Positions 24,701 through 39,700 of a DNA stretch of 64,000 nucleotides are shown here, one piece after another. How positions within the stretch are numbered: the first letter of the stretch is position 1; each line of letters starts with the position of its first letter. The translations under genes were made by a program, and so were the position numbers. Source of the DNA: Ciona savignyi. Its lineage: Eukaryota > Chordata > Ascidiacea > Phlebobranchia > Cionidae. Below the pieces are notes generated by a model. It did not search any database. It was not told the origin of the DNA and saw only the letters and a list, made by a program, of their open reading frames with translations. Where the stretch lies: contig CH002980.1 of NCBI GenBank assembly GCA_000149265.1, forward strand, positions 1,757,699 through 1,821,698, given 5' to 3'.

Positions 24701-27700
24701 GTGGTGTTCGCAAAGTTTCTTGCCCAAGGATCTCTCGATCGCTAACTGTGCTCCAACCGATCAGCTTTGTCTTTAGCGAGACACATTAGATTGATCCAGT
24801 TGATTCCAATGGATTAAATAAAAAGTACATAAAACACATTGCAATAGCTACATCTATGATCAATACCTACATCTATGACCAACAACTGTTAACTGAAATC
24901 AAAATGGATATACCAGCGGCTAGGCCACCAAGACCTATCCTGTGATGCAAATAATTCCCCAGCAATTTATCCCACCTTTCTTGCAATTGCTGTTCTTCAA
25001 AGAGATTGTTGAGCAGGTTGCCATGTTGTTCAATAGAGCTTTGTACTCGTTCCAGTGGAAGTGTCTCCAACGTTGACAGTTGCAATCTGACTTCTGCAAA
25101 TCAATAATGTTTATCGATGAATAAATATCAAAATGGACCAGTGCTAGCACAATAAAAACCAACTGGTTGCAGAATTAAACCTTTTAACGACTGTTGTTTT
25201 TCCGTTTTTTCCAATGTTTTACCAAAGATCCTGCTTCGTGTTTTCATCATGAAAACGAAAAATAAACTAAACAAATCCAACTAGAAGTAAGTCCTATTAA
25301 AAGGCACTTAGTCATTGACTGAACTCAGTGGATTAAGGAGTTTATTTGTAACAATTGTTATAACCATTTTTATCAAAGATAAACATGAGTATTTAAACAC
25401 AGTCCAGGCAATCCCATTATACACAGTTCAGGCAATAGGTGTGAAGGCAGTGCAAATACAAGAAAGTTTTGGATAAAATTCCCGACACAGAATAGTTGTC
25501 AGGCTAAAGACCAAATCACCTGTTTAGTCATCAATCAGGAAATTTTTTCTTTACAATAATTCCTATAAATAAATACAATTAAACAACTAACCTTCTTGCA
25601 TATCGGTGACAAAGTTCATGACCGAAACAAGAGTGAAGTTCAGAGCCAACACATCATCCATGACTCCAAACATATCAGTGAGCATTGATTCTTGGTTGAC
25701 AGACAAGCGTTGTGAAATTTGGCTAGTGCCATCCAACAATCTGTATGAGATATGAATATAATGATAGCATCTTGTGTTTAAAATCCTGGAAATGATGTGG
25801 CAAGCATTACAGTTTAACACATAACATTAAAACAGTGGTTTGGTTTTGCTTCTGTCCGAGTCCAAAAAGATTTTTATTATAAACCTTTTCCATGTTTGGT
25901 AAACTAAATTTAATTACTTATGTGATGTTTGAAAATAAAACAGATAAAATAGCAATTTGCTGAAATTTCTAAAATTGATGTTGTACATCCATGCTCAAAT
26001 GTGTTGGCACACCTAATTAACATTGCTCATAGATACAGAGATATTTAACTTCAGAAATTTCAGAAATTAAAAATTATGATTCTATGTAATTGATCCAGTA
26101 CAGTTTTGGCAACTAGGATAGGATATTTTGTTTTGGCAACTAGGACATGTTTATTCCCATGAATGGAGAAAGCTAAGGGGTTAAAACATGGGCAATCGTC
26201 AGATCACCTCACTGTTGGGTTACCGGAGATAATGTGCAGTGTGTGGTGTATGATTCACAAGTTACTCCAATTTAGTTAACCCAATCCTTCCATTGGGTTC
26301 AGGCAATGTCTAAAGACACAACCGACTAGCTAGCGACCAGTTTCGTACCTGTCACCCTTCGGCTGAAAGGTGAAGCACTAACCCACTAGACTAATCTGTC
26401 GTACTAACAGTGGGCATATGGTACCAACCTTGTTTCCATTTCTTCCATCTGCGATCTCAGTGTTTCTGTTTTATTTGCTATTTCCATGTTGAGTTCTCGG
26501 GAGGTTTGTTTGCACTCAGAAACTTCTCGGTTGAAAGTCGATTGCATTAAAACCAGGTTGTTTAACTGGGTGTCCTGGGTGTTAAACAATTATAAATGAG
26601 ACATGTATGTTTAGCCTCTAAGATGGGAAAATGTAGCAGGTGATTTTGCACGGAAATTTATCACCACATGTCCACAGTATAGTTATCAGAGCTTTAGAGT
26701 ATGACTTGTACAGTATAGAGTGAAGTAAAGATGCAAATTTAGTTTTTTGTTTAAATCAAAACAATTTCACTGGTTTTCAGCACCGTATTATATGTTCATT
26801 ATCCATTAAAACAATGCTAGAAATTAGTTTGTTTCGCAAGCCTTTGGCCAACATTTTTAGCCATTCCTTTCCTACTCAGTCCATGCATCATATACTAAAA
26901 ATTCGATTCGGTATAAATCAACCCAACAAATAGGATCTTTGTTGGACAGATTACTCTGGTGGTATACTAGTTGGTTGTGTTCTTGGACTAGGCACTTTGC
27001 AGATACTGCCTGAACCCAGCAGATTAATAGGTTTCACCAAATTAAAGGAAGGTGTGAATCATACATAACACACTGCAATAGCTCTAGTAACATGTCAGTG
27101 GAGATGAGATGATATGATGATTGCCCGTGTGTTAATCTTTAAATAGAAAGATACTGTTTACCTGAACTTCTTCTTTCAATCGATACCCAGACATGCTGGA
27201 ATTTAATGCATTTGTTGTGACGGCCAAATCATCTATACGATCTTGTTGTCTCAACAGACCTGATCTTAATTCACTGATGCTTGTCATTATATCTGTGCTT
27301 ATATTCTGAAAAATGTTTAAAAATTAAAATATTCATTAAAATATTGGGATAGCTCTAAATATATTTTACCAGTGCAATGATTACCATCCGCTATAATATA
27401 AAAAGGAAAATTTAAATCAGTTTGCATTACCTCATTTTTACCGTAAGATTTAAGCCGTTCAAGTGAAACCATTTGAATTTGTTGTGACAGAGCAGAAATT
27501 GAATTGGTTATATTGTCAACATTGAAGTTTGGAACTTGCTGATTTGACATCAAGTCTAAAGGACATTTTAACTCGAAATGTTTGGAAAAATAAACATAAT
27601 TTTTTGTTAACTCTATAATAACTCCATAATATTATATTATAAAAATAAAATCCAGGACAATTTATTATTATTATTATTATCAAATACATTTAAAAATAAC

Positions 27701-30700
27701 TAAAAAAAATTAATTTGCAGGAGTTACAAATATAGCATTGGGTGTGGGCAATGACTACAATATGGTTTTGCCAAGAACAAGTATCAAATGGTCATTTTGA
27801 GTCTGATTAATGTGTTAGTTGCCACTCAAACTGGTTGTATTACTATTGTGTCATAGTAGATGTACTTGCTTAGAAAAAATCGTTTTTACCTTCAATTTCA
27901 TTTATTCTTTCAAGTAGCTGACTGAGTCTCAAATTGCTTCCTACAGAAACCCCGTCACGGTCCACAGAGTTTGCGAAGGTTCTGGAATTTGTTATACTTT
28001 CCAAAACGCTTTGTACGGAAGTAGAAAGATTGGCCAACACATTTGCAAGGTTCATGTTCGTGACTTTAAGCATATTCTGAAGAAAAATATGAGTTTTTCA
28101 ACATTTGTATTTGCTTTTATTATAAATGCTTTTATTGTTTGATGCTGTTTTAAATAGTTCTATTTACCCACTTCTTGTTGCTTATTTTTTTCTCATGTTA
28201 TATTACTTATATGTAGCTGAAAATATTTTAACTACTACAGTTTGTTCATTTTGTCATATTTTAAAAACTTATTTAAGTTATTTTATTTTTAACTATAACT
28301 AAAGAGCAAAAATAAACTAACTATTCTTTGAATATTTTTACAGGAACAGATCTATTGTTACACATAACAATATAATATTCCTGTTTATTACCAACCTCTG
28401 ATTCATCTGGTGTCACCTCCATGGTATCAGGGTAGGTCTTTAAAACAAAGATTGTTATTCTTTTTAAGTCAAAACTCCCATAAAGTGGAATTGNNNNNNN
28501 NNNNNNNNNNNNNNNNNNNNNNNNNNNNNNNNNNNNNNNNNNNNNNNNNNNNNNNNNNNNNNNNNNNNNNNNNNNNNNNNNNNNNNNNNNNNNNNNNNNN
28601 NNNNNNNNNNNNNNNNNNNNNNNNNNNNNNNNNNNNNNNNNNNNNNNNNNNNNNNNNNNNNNNNNNNNNNNNNNNNNNNNNNNNNNNNNNNNNNNNNNNN
28701 NNNNNNNNNNNNNNNNNNNNNNNNNNNNNNNNNNNNNNNNNNNNNNNNNNNNNNNNNNNNNNNNNNNNNNNNNNNNNNNNNNNNNTTACTCTTTCCGGTA
28801 TGTAAAAAAAAAGGAGGTGTTATAACTTTGGACTTTTAAGTAGGCTACCACAGGTACACAAAATAAGCAATGTTACACCGTGTATCGAAAAACAGTGGGT
28901 TTTAACAACAATCTTTACATGCCTAAGCTCAATTATTATTTCTGTTTTATCTATCATTTCTGTTTCATCAATTTAACAGTAAACAAGCACGGCTAAAAAT
29001 TATTTAAATTTCAGGCAAGTAAGTATTCATTTAAGTGTTGCGCGAATAAATCTTTTACATGAGTAACAGAAGTAATTATAGACTACATTATTTGGAACCG
29101 CCATATGCATTATAAAAACTGTCGCAATGGTAAATGTTAATTAGTTTTTTATTTGTGAGTGCATGTTCTTACTCTCACGATAAACATGCAAGTGTTACTA
29201 GAGTTATTGCGTACATTTTTGGCCTTGAACAAGGACTGGTGATATTTGTGCATTAAACCTACCTGTATTACCAGACACCTCATTTCCAAGTTCACGTAAT
29301 TTTGAATCAGTTAGTTCTAATAATGAGTTGTAGTCTGATAGCATGAGTGAGTGTTCAACTACACTTGTTGATACTCTAAAAAATATGTTGGTTAAAGGTA
29401 TAAAATAGTTACAGGTCATATATTATAGTATATTCTGAAAAGCTGCACTTTGTCCATGTTTATATAACACAAAATACAGAAACCAATACCTTCATTTTGA
29501 GAATGAAGTGTTTTTGACTAGTTCCTCTTTACAAGGATAAAATAAAGATCAGCATTAACCTTAAATATATTTTGGCAGCAGAATAAATTCCATTAAAATA
29601 TACAAAATAAAGTTATACAGTAAATGCTAAACAGGTTGGAAAATTTTTGTAAAATTTTGGATAAATAGGAATGTAGTAAAATCTTTTTTTATGTTGCAAG
29701 ACCTAGGTTTACATAAAAACTACAGTTCAATCTACTTTACCTTTCCAAACTTCTGCTATTTTCACTAGTACTCTCATACAGGGCTGTGACATCATCATTG
29801 TGTTGTTTTTCTAGTTCATTCAGTTTGACTTCAAATGTCCTTATTTGGCCCTGAACTGTTTCCAGAGTGGTTGAGAACGTGGAAAACTGTGAAAAGAAAT
29901 TGTAATTTAAAAATATGTTTTATTTTTAGAACTTTACTATTTAAATAATAGATCATGGGTAAGAACCCACACTCTATGTCGGAGCTGAAGTACAAGACAT
30001 TTAACAATCATTAAACATATTAATATATTTGTTTAAATAAAATTTAAAGTTTGTATATCACAATTACAACACACTGTAATAGCCCTGATGGTGAGCCCAT
30101 GTTAATCTTACAAATGTCCATGTGACAATATTCTTATGTTTCCCCATTCCATAAAAAAAACATATAATATTGCATGCTCTATAACTGGAATGTGGCCGTA
30201 GTGCCTGACACTATTTGTGTTCATTGATATGATATGAAACAATTTTTTTAGGCTTTTTACCATTTTCAACAAACACAATCAGCGTACACATGGAAATCTT
30301 TACCAATAACAATTAAATAATGGCAAAAAGAAAGGGGGAGGAAAAAGAGTATTCGTTTAGTCGGGTTACTGGTGTAATAATATTGTGTGCATGATAAACT
30401 TCAGTTTTTATTTAACAATTAAATGTTGCTGGCTTTATGTAATGGCTAATAATAGAGTCATCCAAAAAAACATATTAAATGTGACTATTAAGTTTTAATC
30501 TGATGACCTTCCGGTTGACAGTTGAAAATGCTACCCACTCATCTAACTTTTGCTGAAAAAGCATCACAAACCTGTTCCACCAAAACTGATTGAGCGTCCC
30601 TTCTATTATTAAGATTGATATCCTGTCTTAACTGTTCATAACCATGGAGCAGATAATCAACTGTTCCAGAAACATTGGTAAATAATTTGCCCATAGTTTC

Positions 30701-33700
30701 CAATCCCTGAGTAAGGTTCAATGACGCAGAGTCTAACTCATTTGACAGGATGTCAGCAATCCTTCTATCAATCTCATCACTGTCATCCTTTCTAGAATCT
30801 TCTGTTGTTAATGTACTGGTCAGGTTTTTCAAATGAGAAGTAAATGCCTGAATGAAATGATTTATTTTGAAAAATATTACTCTGTATGCAAGGATATTTT
30901 TATCCTTATAAAAATACTAGAATCTTTTAGTCTACCAATAGTTAATTAACCAAAGTAATTTCAGTAAATTGTATAATTAATTAAAAGTATTTAATGAGGC
31001 GTTCGAATTTTCTGGATATAGGCAATGTTTATATGCCCTTTTCCAGGAAAACATCCATACAATGTTTATATGGTGTTCAGGAAAACATCCATGCAAAGTG
31101 GTGTTTTAATCTGGAATCTGTATGGTGTAAACCAGTGGTCCCCAACTTTTTTACCACTTAGAACGGGTGAAGAATTGATAATTTTTATGCAGCACAAAAA
31201 TAAAAAAGGAAAACAAAAAGTTAAATATGCGGCTGGTGCCAACTGATCCGTGGACCAGTACCGAGGGTTGAGGACCACTGGTAAAGACAGTTTGAATATT
31301 AACATCTAAAATGACGAAATATTTGTGTAGTACCAACCTAGTAAGAAATATTCAGTATTAACCATATATTTAAGCATTAATAATTCTGTTATTAATTACC
31401 ATTTACATTTATAAATAAAACACAAATAAATTGATAAAACAAAACATATTCACCATAAAGTCATTTTGCAGTGCTTGAAGTGATGCTGACATTTGTATTA
31501 CATCACTTTCAGTATTATTATGCGCATGGTGAGATGCAACAAATTGTTGATCCTCCACAAGATTGCTTAACTTTTTAAACTGTGCAGCCAATTGTGCAGC
31601 TTCCATGATCTCATGCTGTGACCTGGTAATATAAATCAATGTTTTATCACCGGGTTGCATCACTTCCATGGTAGCATGTCTTGTCCGTAGTCGGTAGATA
31701 AGGACATCCAGACCAGCTTCTTGTTATTCATATGCTTCTTTAAAATGAAACTCAGCAGACGTTGCTTAAACCCACTAGATCTATCTAATACAATTCATTG
31801 CAATAGATTTACATGCCAACACATCAGTTGATGTTAATTAATCCCCAATGTTTTGGTTAATAGTGTATTGCTCTGCTACTTGAAAAGGCAAGCAAACTAT
31901 TAAGTAATGAATCCACTACTGAAATACATTTTTACAATAGCATACACCAGTGGTTCCCAACCTGGGGGTCGCGACCCACAAAGGGGTCGCAAAGTATGTT
32001 AAAGGGGGCGCGAAGCTGTTGCTAATGTAAGAACAAAGGTGAATGTCAGTAGGACTGGGTACCGCCGACACGCTAGTATCCTGTGTATAATATTTATTGA
32101 GGTATTTCATTCAGATTTCTTGTAGCACAATATTATTGCATCAGTATGCGTCCAATGTGATGTGATAACTATGACCACATGACTGTAAACGTGCAATAGC
32201 TGCAAATTGGAACTATTAGGAAATAAATAGCCTAGTCCAGTATATTAAACAACAGAAATCAGTCAAGACTTGAAATTGGTAAAAAAAGTTAAGGGAAGCA
32301 TCGTACACGCTTAGCTGTAGACCTACAAGGTCAACCATCGCACTGATTTGTTAATAAATATGCAAGTAAAAATGTTTTGCTTACTTTCTAATTTTGCATT
32401 TAGGATAGAAAATAAGTGTGGTTCACGGATTCTGGAAAACATTTTTATGAGGGTCGCCAAGACAAAAAGGTTGGGAACCACTTGCATACACAGATTCTTC
32501 TGGGACTGTTATAAATAATAACAAACTTACCTGTTCAAAATTGAGGAGTTGATTTGATTTGCAATAGCATTTGAACTTGCATTCACATTGACACAGGTAT
32601 CAAGTGCAAGTTTTGCAAGTTTGCTTGCATTTACTGACACCTTTTCCGATTCATCAATCCTGGTTTGATACTGATTGGTCAAGGCTACAAAATTATCCAA
32701 CCGTGAACTGACATTGGACAACTGATGTTCAAGCGTGGAAATTACAATTAGTATTCCACTGTTAGTGTGGGTATTCTTGTTCTTCAACAGTTCAAGTCTC
32801 TGTAAAAATATATAAGAGTCATGTATCATATCCAATAGGTGACTGCTGTTTACTTGTGGCATTTTATTTTAATTATCCTGTATTGAAATAAAAAGTGTAA
32901 AGATAAATTTTCCCTCCAACTTAGCTGCTACTTCTAGGACCAGCTGGTCCAGACATTTAAACTTTCTTGCCTCAAACCACTAGATTTAAGTGAAGCATTT
33001 AAAACTTGAAAGAAATATCAAATATACAACTGCAAACTAAATTTTTTCATGTGATAACAAATTCCGATGTACCACTCTGAGTATAAAAAAAACTAGTTCC
33101 CCAACTGACAGTTAACGCAAAATAATCTTATAGATACCTTTACAAAAACGCTTCCAGGGAATAACCAAAAATAAGATAAAACAACAAAATAGAAGACAAC
33201 AGACATGAAGTTGATTCACATTATCCAAACCTGATCAATATCTTCTGTTGTCGAGTTAAAATTTTGTTGCTGTTGATTAAACCTTTCCTCCAATGATGTT
33301 ATGGCCAGATTGATGGAATTCAACTGAGACAATAAAGTTTCAATGACAGAATTGATGTTGGATTGGTTGGAAGCATCAGATGGAATATTTGTCGTTGTTG
33401 TTGTCATGGTTGTTGTTGATATTTCAGGAAGCCATCCTAAGCAAGGGCTTTGTTAAGTTTATCTTTATATTTAAATTTAAAGATAAATTAAATTAATTTT
33501 ATTAAAGAAACAAAAGAAGGTAAAATTACAGTTACTGATTATTGAGTAATAATTAGAATAAAACACTTATATTTATGTCCAAGTATAGGAAAATACAAAA
33601 CAGAGTATAACATGGAAAACTTAAGTTTACCTTGTGCACAGTAATCTTACGACTAACAATAGTGGAGCATATTGTATTATAGGAGCCCACAGTCCGATAA

Positions 33701-36700
33701 CAGTAACATTGAAAATAATCACAAATTTTTGCCTTTAGTTCATCAAGTAAGTCAGGAGCAAACATTTAAACAGTCTACAAAGTTATAAAACATATTGTTT
33801 CTTGAATTACCTGATGCAGATAAAAAGTCATTGTTTTCTTTGTCTGTTTCCTTTGCTGGCGAAACCTGATGAATAGCTGTGCGACTTTCTCTGTCAATTA
33901 AACGTTGGTTCAAAATATGAAGTCGTTCATTGTGGTGTTGAAGTTCCCTCTGTGAAATTAATAATGCTTTACCTTCTGATTAATATAGGATTGTAGGCTT
34001 GTGTTTATTCCGGTGGGTGGGTTGAAAAGGGTTTATTAATAGGGTAATTGTTTGTTTACCTTGAGTCCACATTGTTTACTATTCTTTACACTACACTACA
34101 TGGCAAGTATTGTTTGTAACAGAATAGGACATTAGATAGCCTAATATAACATAATAAGACATTAGATAGATTAACTTTAAGAAAAGGCATTATACCACTT
34201 GTAAGGACTGACTTTGTCAGATTACCTTGTGTCAACGGTCAGGATATCAGAACTATTACATTATATGGTATAAGATTAAGATACACAACAGAATAATAAA
34301 AAAAATTAACAAGTTTGTATAACTATTACCTGCAATGCTCGAATGTGGTGACTGGTTTGATCCAGTTTATTCCGCACTTCCTGTACCTCACCCGACCTTG
34401 ACTGTTGTAAACGAAGTTCAGTCCTTGATTTCTGCTCCAGCGAAGCAATAACATCTGCCATTGAATTACTCAGTTGCTCCACCAGTTCTTGCAGCTGAGA
34501 TAACTTGTTCTCATTTGTAGTAACAACCTGGCTTGATTGACGCAACTCTGATTGAAGACCACTTAACCTGCAAGTTATATTTTTTTAGTTTTAGGAGAAC
34601 ATTTGAAAAAACAATGTTTTATTAATTCATCTAAAATAATGATTCATTTTTTGCATATGTATCAGGTACAGAGTGTTAACAGAAAAAAATTGAAAAAAAA
34701 TGTTATATTAAATATAAATAAAATAATCATTCGTTTTTATGCATATGTATCAGCTACAGAGTATTTAAATTTCAAGTATAAGTTTTAAAAAAATTTACAG
34801 CTTATTGCATTGAGGTTAAAATAAACATTGTTATTCTGTTTTGTAGATGACCAGAAATTGCTATGGGCCAAGAGAAGATGTGATTTGGGAATACTTAATG
34901 TTTTTAAATGGAAATGTAATAAATTAAAAGCAACAAATCAAAGACAGTGCACATATGCACAATTCAGGATAAGCTATAGCAATCTGGCAGCTCTAGGTTT
35001 CAGTATTAAAACCTTTTGGCTGATAAACTGAATTAACCACCACTAAAGTGAAAAGTTTACCTTCTGTCTAGGCCTTGCCCAGATTGACTAGTGCTTCCTG
35101 CTGAATTTATATTCCTCTCCAAGAAAGTAAGGTTTGAAACAGCATTGCGCAATACTTGTTCCATACTGGCTGATGATTGGTAGATTTGGTTGATGTCTGC
35201 TTCAAGACTAATTTGACCCTGTCTCAGCACACCAAGCAATCTTGTGTGTTCATTGATATCATACTGAACCCCTGAAAACTAAAAGTAAATTGTAATAAAT
35301 CAGGTTCCTTGTAAATCGGCTTAAGCATAAGCTTCATTCCAACACAGTGCTTCGCAGCCAGTGTGTCGTGACACACAACTGTCCCACAAGACACTACTAG
35401 GTCTGCCGCAGAAATATATTTATATTTTTAAACACAGTTTTTACCAAAAAAAGAATTAGTGTTTTGCAAATTCGAACATTACAGCTATCAGAAACTTTGC
35501 TAATATAATATCAAATGTGTATAGCTTGTCAAAAGACCTCCCATTTTACACTTTTGACTGCAATGTTCTGCCAAATTTAGTAATTTTAGTACGCGCCCAT
35601 CGTCGGGTTACCGGAGCTATTGCAGTGTGTTGCATATGATACAGTACAGACGTTCCTTCAATTTGGTAGAACCCATTAATCCGCTGGGTTCAGGCAATGT
35701 CCGTAAAGTGTCTTTCCCAAGGACACAACCGATTAGCTAGCGACCAGTTTCGCACCTGCAACCTTTCGATTGAAAGGCGCCACACTTAACCGCTAGACCA
35801 ACCGGCCGGACAAATATATTATTTATAAATGTTAAATAAAAACACTCATAAAAAAACTACAAAAAGCAAGTCAAACCTGTTGTTTCAAAGATTTATAGGA
35901 AGTTTCAATAAATCTAGTTTTGTTGCTCTGTCTGTTGATAGCATTGGTCAATCCTTGAGTAAGGTGATCAAAGGTTGATTGCATGTTGCTTATTGTTGCC
36001 AAGTTGTTTCGGTTTTGACCCACAACCTGAAAAACAATTGACCCCTTTAGTGACTTTTTTATGTATTTTATTCCAAACATGTGACATGACATGTCCTAGT
36101 GACTATCGTTTTTATAGATTCCCTTAGCGTTGTTCATTAGCATGATTATCCTATTTTATTCAGTGGTTTCTAAAATCCAATATAAATAACTACAATTAAA
36201 GTTAAACAAACTATTGAAAAGTGGCATTGTAGTACTACTTGTTATAACGACTATGGTTTTAACACCTTAGGAACCACAAGTGTAAAATGACAGGTTGCAT
36301 AGCTCAAGTGGTGCAGCACATCAGCTTACACTTGTTGGATCTAGTTATATCCTTGGGTAGGTACTTCAATATTGTCCAGTTAATCAATGAACTGAAAGTA
36401 GAAACGTCTTAATCATATGCAACACACTACAATGGCTCCATTAACCCCATGGTGTACATAAACTAATCTAAAGATTGTTCAAATATAAACTTAGTTCACC
36501 TGTTGCAAATCATTGCTAGCCGACCTCTGTTCATCGATGGCCAACTCGGTATCGATTATCCGATTATTTTGCCGATTCAAGTCATTGTTCACGCGAGCCA
36601 GAGCAGCTTTATTTGAGTTCACCTTAACCAGATTGTCAGATGACCTGAAGTAAAAGGACAATGTATAAGAAGAAGAGCACATTAAAAATATCTCAAATTA

Positions 36701-39700
36701 TTTATCCCCGAGGCAGGTGGTTCTTTTTGTCCTGCCAATTAGCTCAGCGGTTTACCTTTCAGTCAAAGGGTTTTAGGTTCAAAACGCGTTGATAGCTAGT
36801 CAGTTCTGTCCTTGGAAAAGGCAGTTAACAGACATTGCCTAATCCTAGTGAAAGAACGGGTTCATATTGAAGAAACTTGCGAATCATACACAACACACTA
36901 CAATAGCTCAAATAGTTACTTTTACCTTGCTGATACTTCTGTAAGCCTGGCTTCTATCTGTAAAACCAAATTTTCGCGAATTCCAGATTGTCGTTTAAAG
37001 GTTGTTACTTCATTGGAGATGGCCTGCATTTCCTCAGTGAGAATCTCCATTTCCGACAGAATTTCATTTGTGATGTTGGAAAATGATTCTGGAAATGCAA
37101 TATATTACAAGCAGCTTTAAACAATACAGATTAAAAATTAATGATTTTTCAGTGAAGGATTGTTCATAAAACACAATGCTAAACATTAGGTTGCATTTCA
37201 GTAATAACTAAACTGATGAGATTAGTTTTTTTAAGCAAAATTGGTTTTCTAAACACATTAAGACTTGGAACGTCACATTTTTATCATCTAAAATGGTGCA
37301 TTTTTAATCTTAAAGGTGGATAAAAATGCAAGGGAAAAGACACAGATAATTTTTTAAATGTACATAGACTGATTAACATACCCTTTATGGTGCATTGTAC
37401 ATTCAATACAAAATTTGTTATAGAACAATTTATTTAAACTCAGGATTAATAAATTAAAAAAATTAATTAAACCTCTCTATCTAATCAAATACAGCATTTT
37501 TGCAAATACCTTGTGGATTAAACCCAATTCTTTGTTTAAGCCTCTCGATGGCCACAGTCTGGTTGACAGAGTTGTCGAGAATGAAGGAGATGTCAGATCT
37601 GTGCTTGGTTATGGCTTGTTCCGCACGTTGTATAAACAACTCGTATCTCTGAGATGAATATAAACAAGTTGATATCAAAGATGTGGTTAACAGATTCTGC
37701 CATCCTAGCACTTGAACATTGTCCAGAGATTATCACATGGAGGTATATGTCACGATCACCAAAAACATAGAAGAAGATTTGATCTTGCTTAGGTTTGGCA
37801 GCCATTCCGATATATTCAATATTTAAATCATTTTTTAATGATGTGTTTTATCGACCATTCATTTTGCCATCTTCCATGTTACTGTTCTATAATTTGTTTC
37901 ATTTTCTGCTATATAATACAACTGCAAAAATTTAATAAACTAAACTAAAAATTAGATTTAAGTTGAATTTTTGGACGCAATGCTGAGTCAGTTAAAATCA
38001 ACCACTTTCTTGTAACTGGTGCTCTGAGGTAAGCAATTAACAGACACTACTTGAATTCATTGAGACTTAATATTGTATTTGATATCATTTTATTCTGTCA
38101 TAACCTTACATCTGGAACAAGCGTAAATGTTTAAATTTGGTCTCATCGTGTCTACTTTTTAAACCAATTAAATTGACATGATGAGATGTCATACCACATT
38201 GCAATCAGTTTATATATTACACATGGAAAAAGAACACAGTCGGGTTGATGGAGCTATTGCAGTGTGCTATTTATATTTAATATTGTGATATCTATTAATT
38301 GCCCTGCACCTGACAAAGCTGTGTAGCAAGCAAGTGCTGTGTTTATTAAATTTGTTGATTTATTATTGGTTCTTTTAATTTTTGCCCTGTATTAAATACG
38401 GACAAATTAAACAAATCACAGCACAGCAACCGAAATAGATGGCAAAACCGAAAGTGATCAAAAGAAAAAAAAGAAAAAATATATAAAAAAATAAATATGT
38501 ATTTTTACATTTCTTTGGTTTTATTAATAACACTTAAGTTTCATCACTATTTTGAATTAACAACATAAGATAACAAACCTGGACTCGCTGGTCCAGTGCA
38601 TTAAGTTGGTCGTTCACTGTGACTATGCTTTGCCGGGCAGAGAGAATGTTGTTTGTCTGAAATAAAAATATTTTTATCGGATATATATTCAACAAACAAT
38701 TACACGGATAAAATAACAGAAATATGTGCAACAAAAAAAACAACAACAAAAATCATTAAACAATAAAATTTGTTCAATATTTCAATGAACAATACTAAAT
38801 ATGGATTCAATATTACAATCAGCCACCTCTTATGCCACATTATTAAGGTTTGTTAATAATATTCCTGAAAATATGTATTTTAGGAATTATACACACATAT
38901 ATACTAATATCTTTGCAAGACATAACAGGTTAGGTTGTTGATACAGTTGGGTAATGCATCAACCATCAGCTGAATGGTTTTTTAAACAAAGCCAGCCGCT
39001 GGCTAGTTGGTGGTATTCTTGGACAAGGCAATGCATGTTGCATTAATACAGTAAATTGATGTGTTAAACCAAAATATCAATGTCCTTTTTATATAAAACT
39101 GATAACCTTTAGTCCTGATTAATTTGTACACATAGCTTGGTGGATTAGTGCGTCGTCGCCTTTCAGTCAAAAGGTAGCAGGAATTGATCACTTGCTAGTC
39201 ATTTGTGTCCTTAGGCAAGGCACTTAACAGACATTGACTGAACCCAACGAAATATTGAGTTCTACCAAATTGAAAAATTGTGTGATTTATACACAACACA
39301 CTACAATAACTCGACAGTGGGCGCGAGGTGATCTAACGATTTTCCATGTGTTAACCTCCTTGGTTTTCCCATTTACATCTAGGTAAACATAAATATCCTA
39401 TCCTATCCTAACTAGTTTTAGTTCACCAATCTAATATTTTTTTTTAAATAATTTAATTTTTTTACTGCAAACTACTTGTACAATACCTGAGTTGCGATTG
39501 ATTGTTTTACTTCAGTGATTTCCCCATCATATTCAGTGAGTCGTCCATTTTGAACAAGAACATCATTTTGCAATTTTTCCACTGCAATTGAGACTGTACG
39601 TAGCTTGTTGTCACTAGCTGATTGAAGGCCTAATATCCTAGTTGATTCAGCTGAAATGCATAGAATTTGAAAAATAACTTTAAACAGTAAATATTTTAGT

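Larger units (their letters stand above)
23302..28076 (-). other. Coiled-coil segment D of the giant lectin protein (9 exons)
   Basis: Exons right to left: 27890-28076, 27431-27555, 27162-27305, 26429-26574, 25592-25740, 24976-25093, 24269-24440, 23782-24033, 23302-23475. This is helical, heptad-patterned sequence again, for example MEIANKTETLRSQMEEMETR and NLLQTITETVTLNSNQITLL. It ends in YNQ at 23302 and the next exon is a Thr/Ser/Pro linker, so the helical rod stops here. For the exon starting at 27555, the donor at 27431 rather than the closer GTAAAA is chosen because only it keeps phase with the next exon. Confidence 0.87.
28396..33949 (-). other. Coiled-coil segment C of the giant lectin protein (8 visible exons)
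   Basis: Exons right to left: 33811-33949, 33231-33436, 32531-32799, 31454-31622, 30572-30847, 29741-29886, 29263-29375, 28396-28437. The second has a Thr-rich start (STTTMTTTTTNIPSD), perhaps a flexible break, then helix. Sequons are frequent (NVS, NAS, NSS, NLT). The last exon (14 codons, TYPDTMEVTPDESE) is the least certain call. The exon ending at 29263 leaves one base and the exon at 28437 opens in phase 0, so at least one exon is missing between them, most likely in the N gap. Confidence 0.78.

Noticed and set aside
28410-28805. Open frames crossing N runs (also 44180-44673 and 61914-62111)
   Set aside because: They are artefacts of translating N as open sequence.
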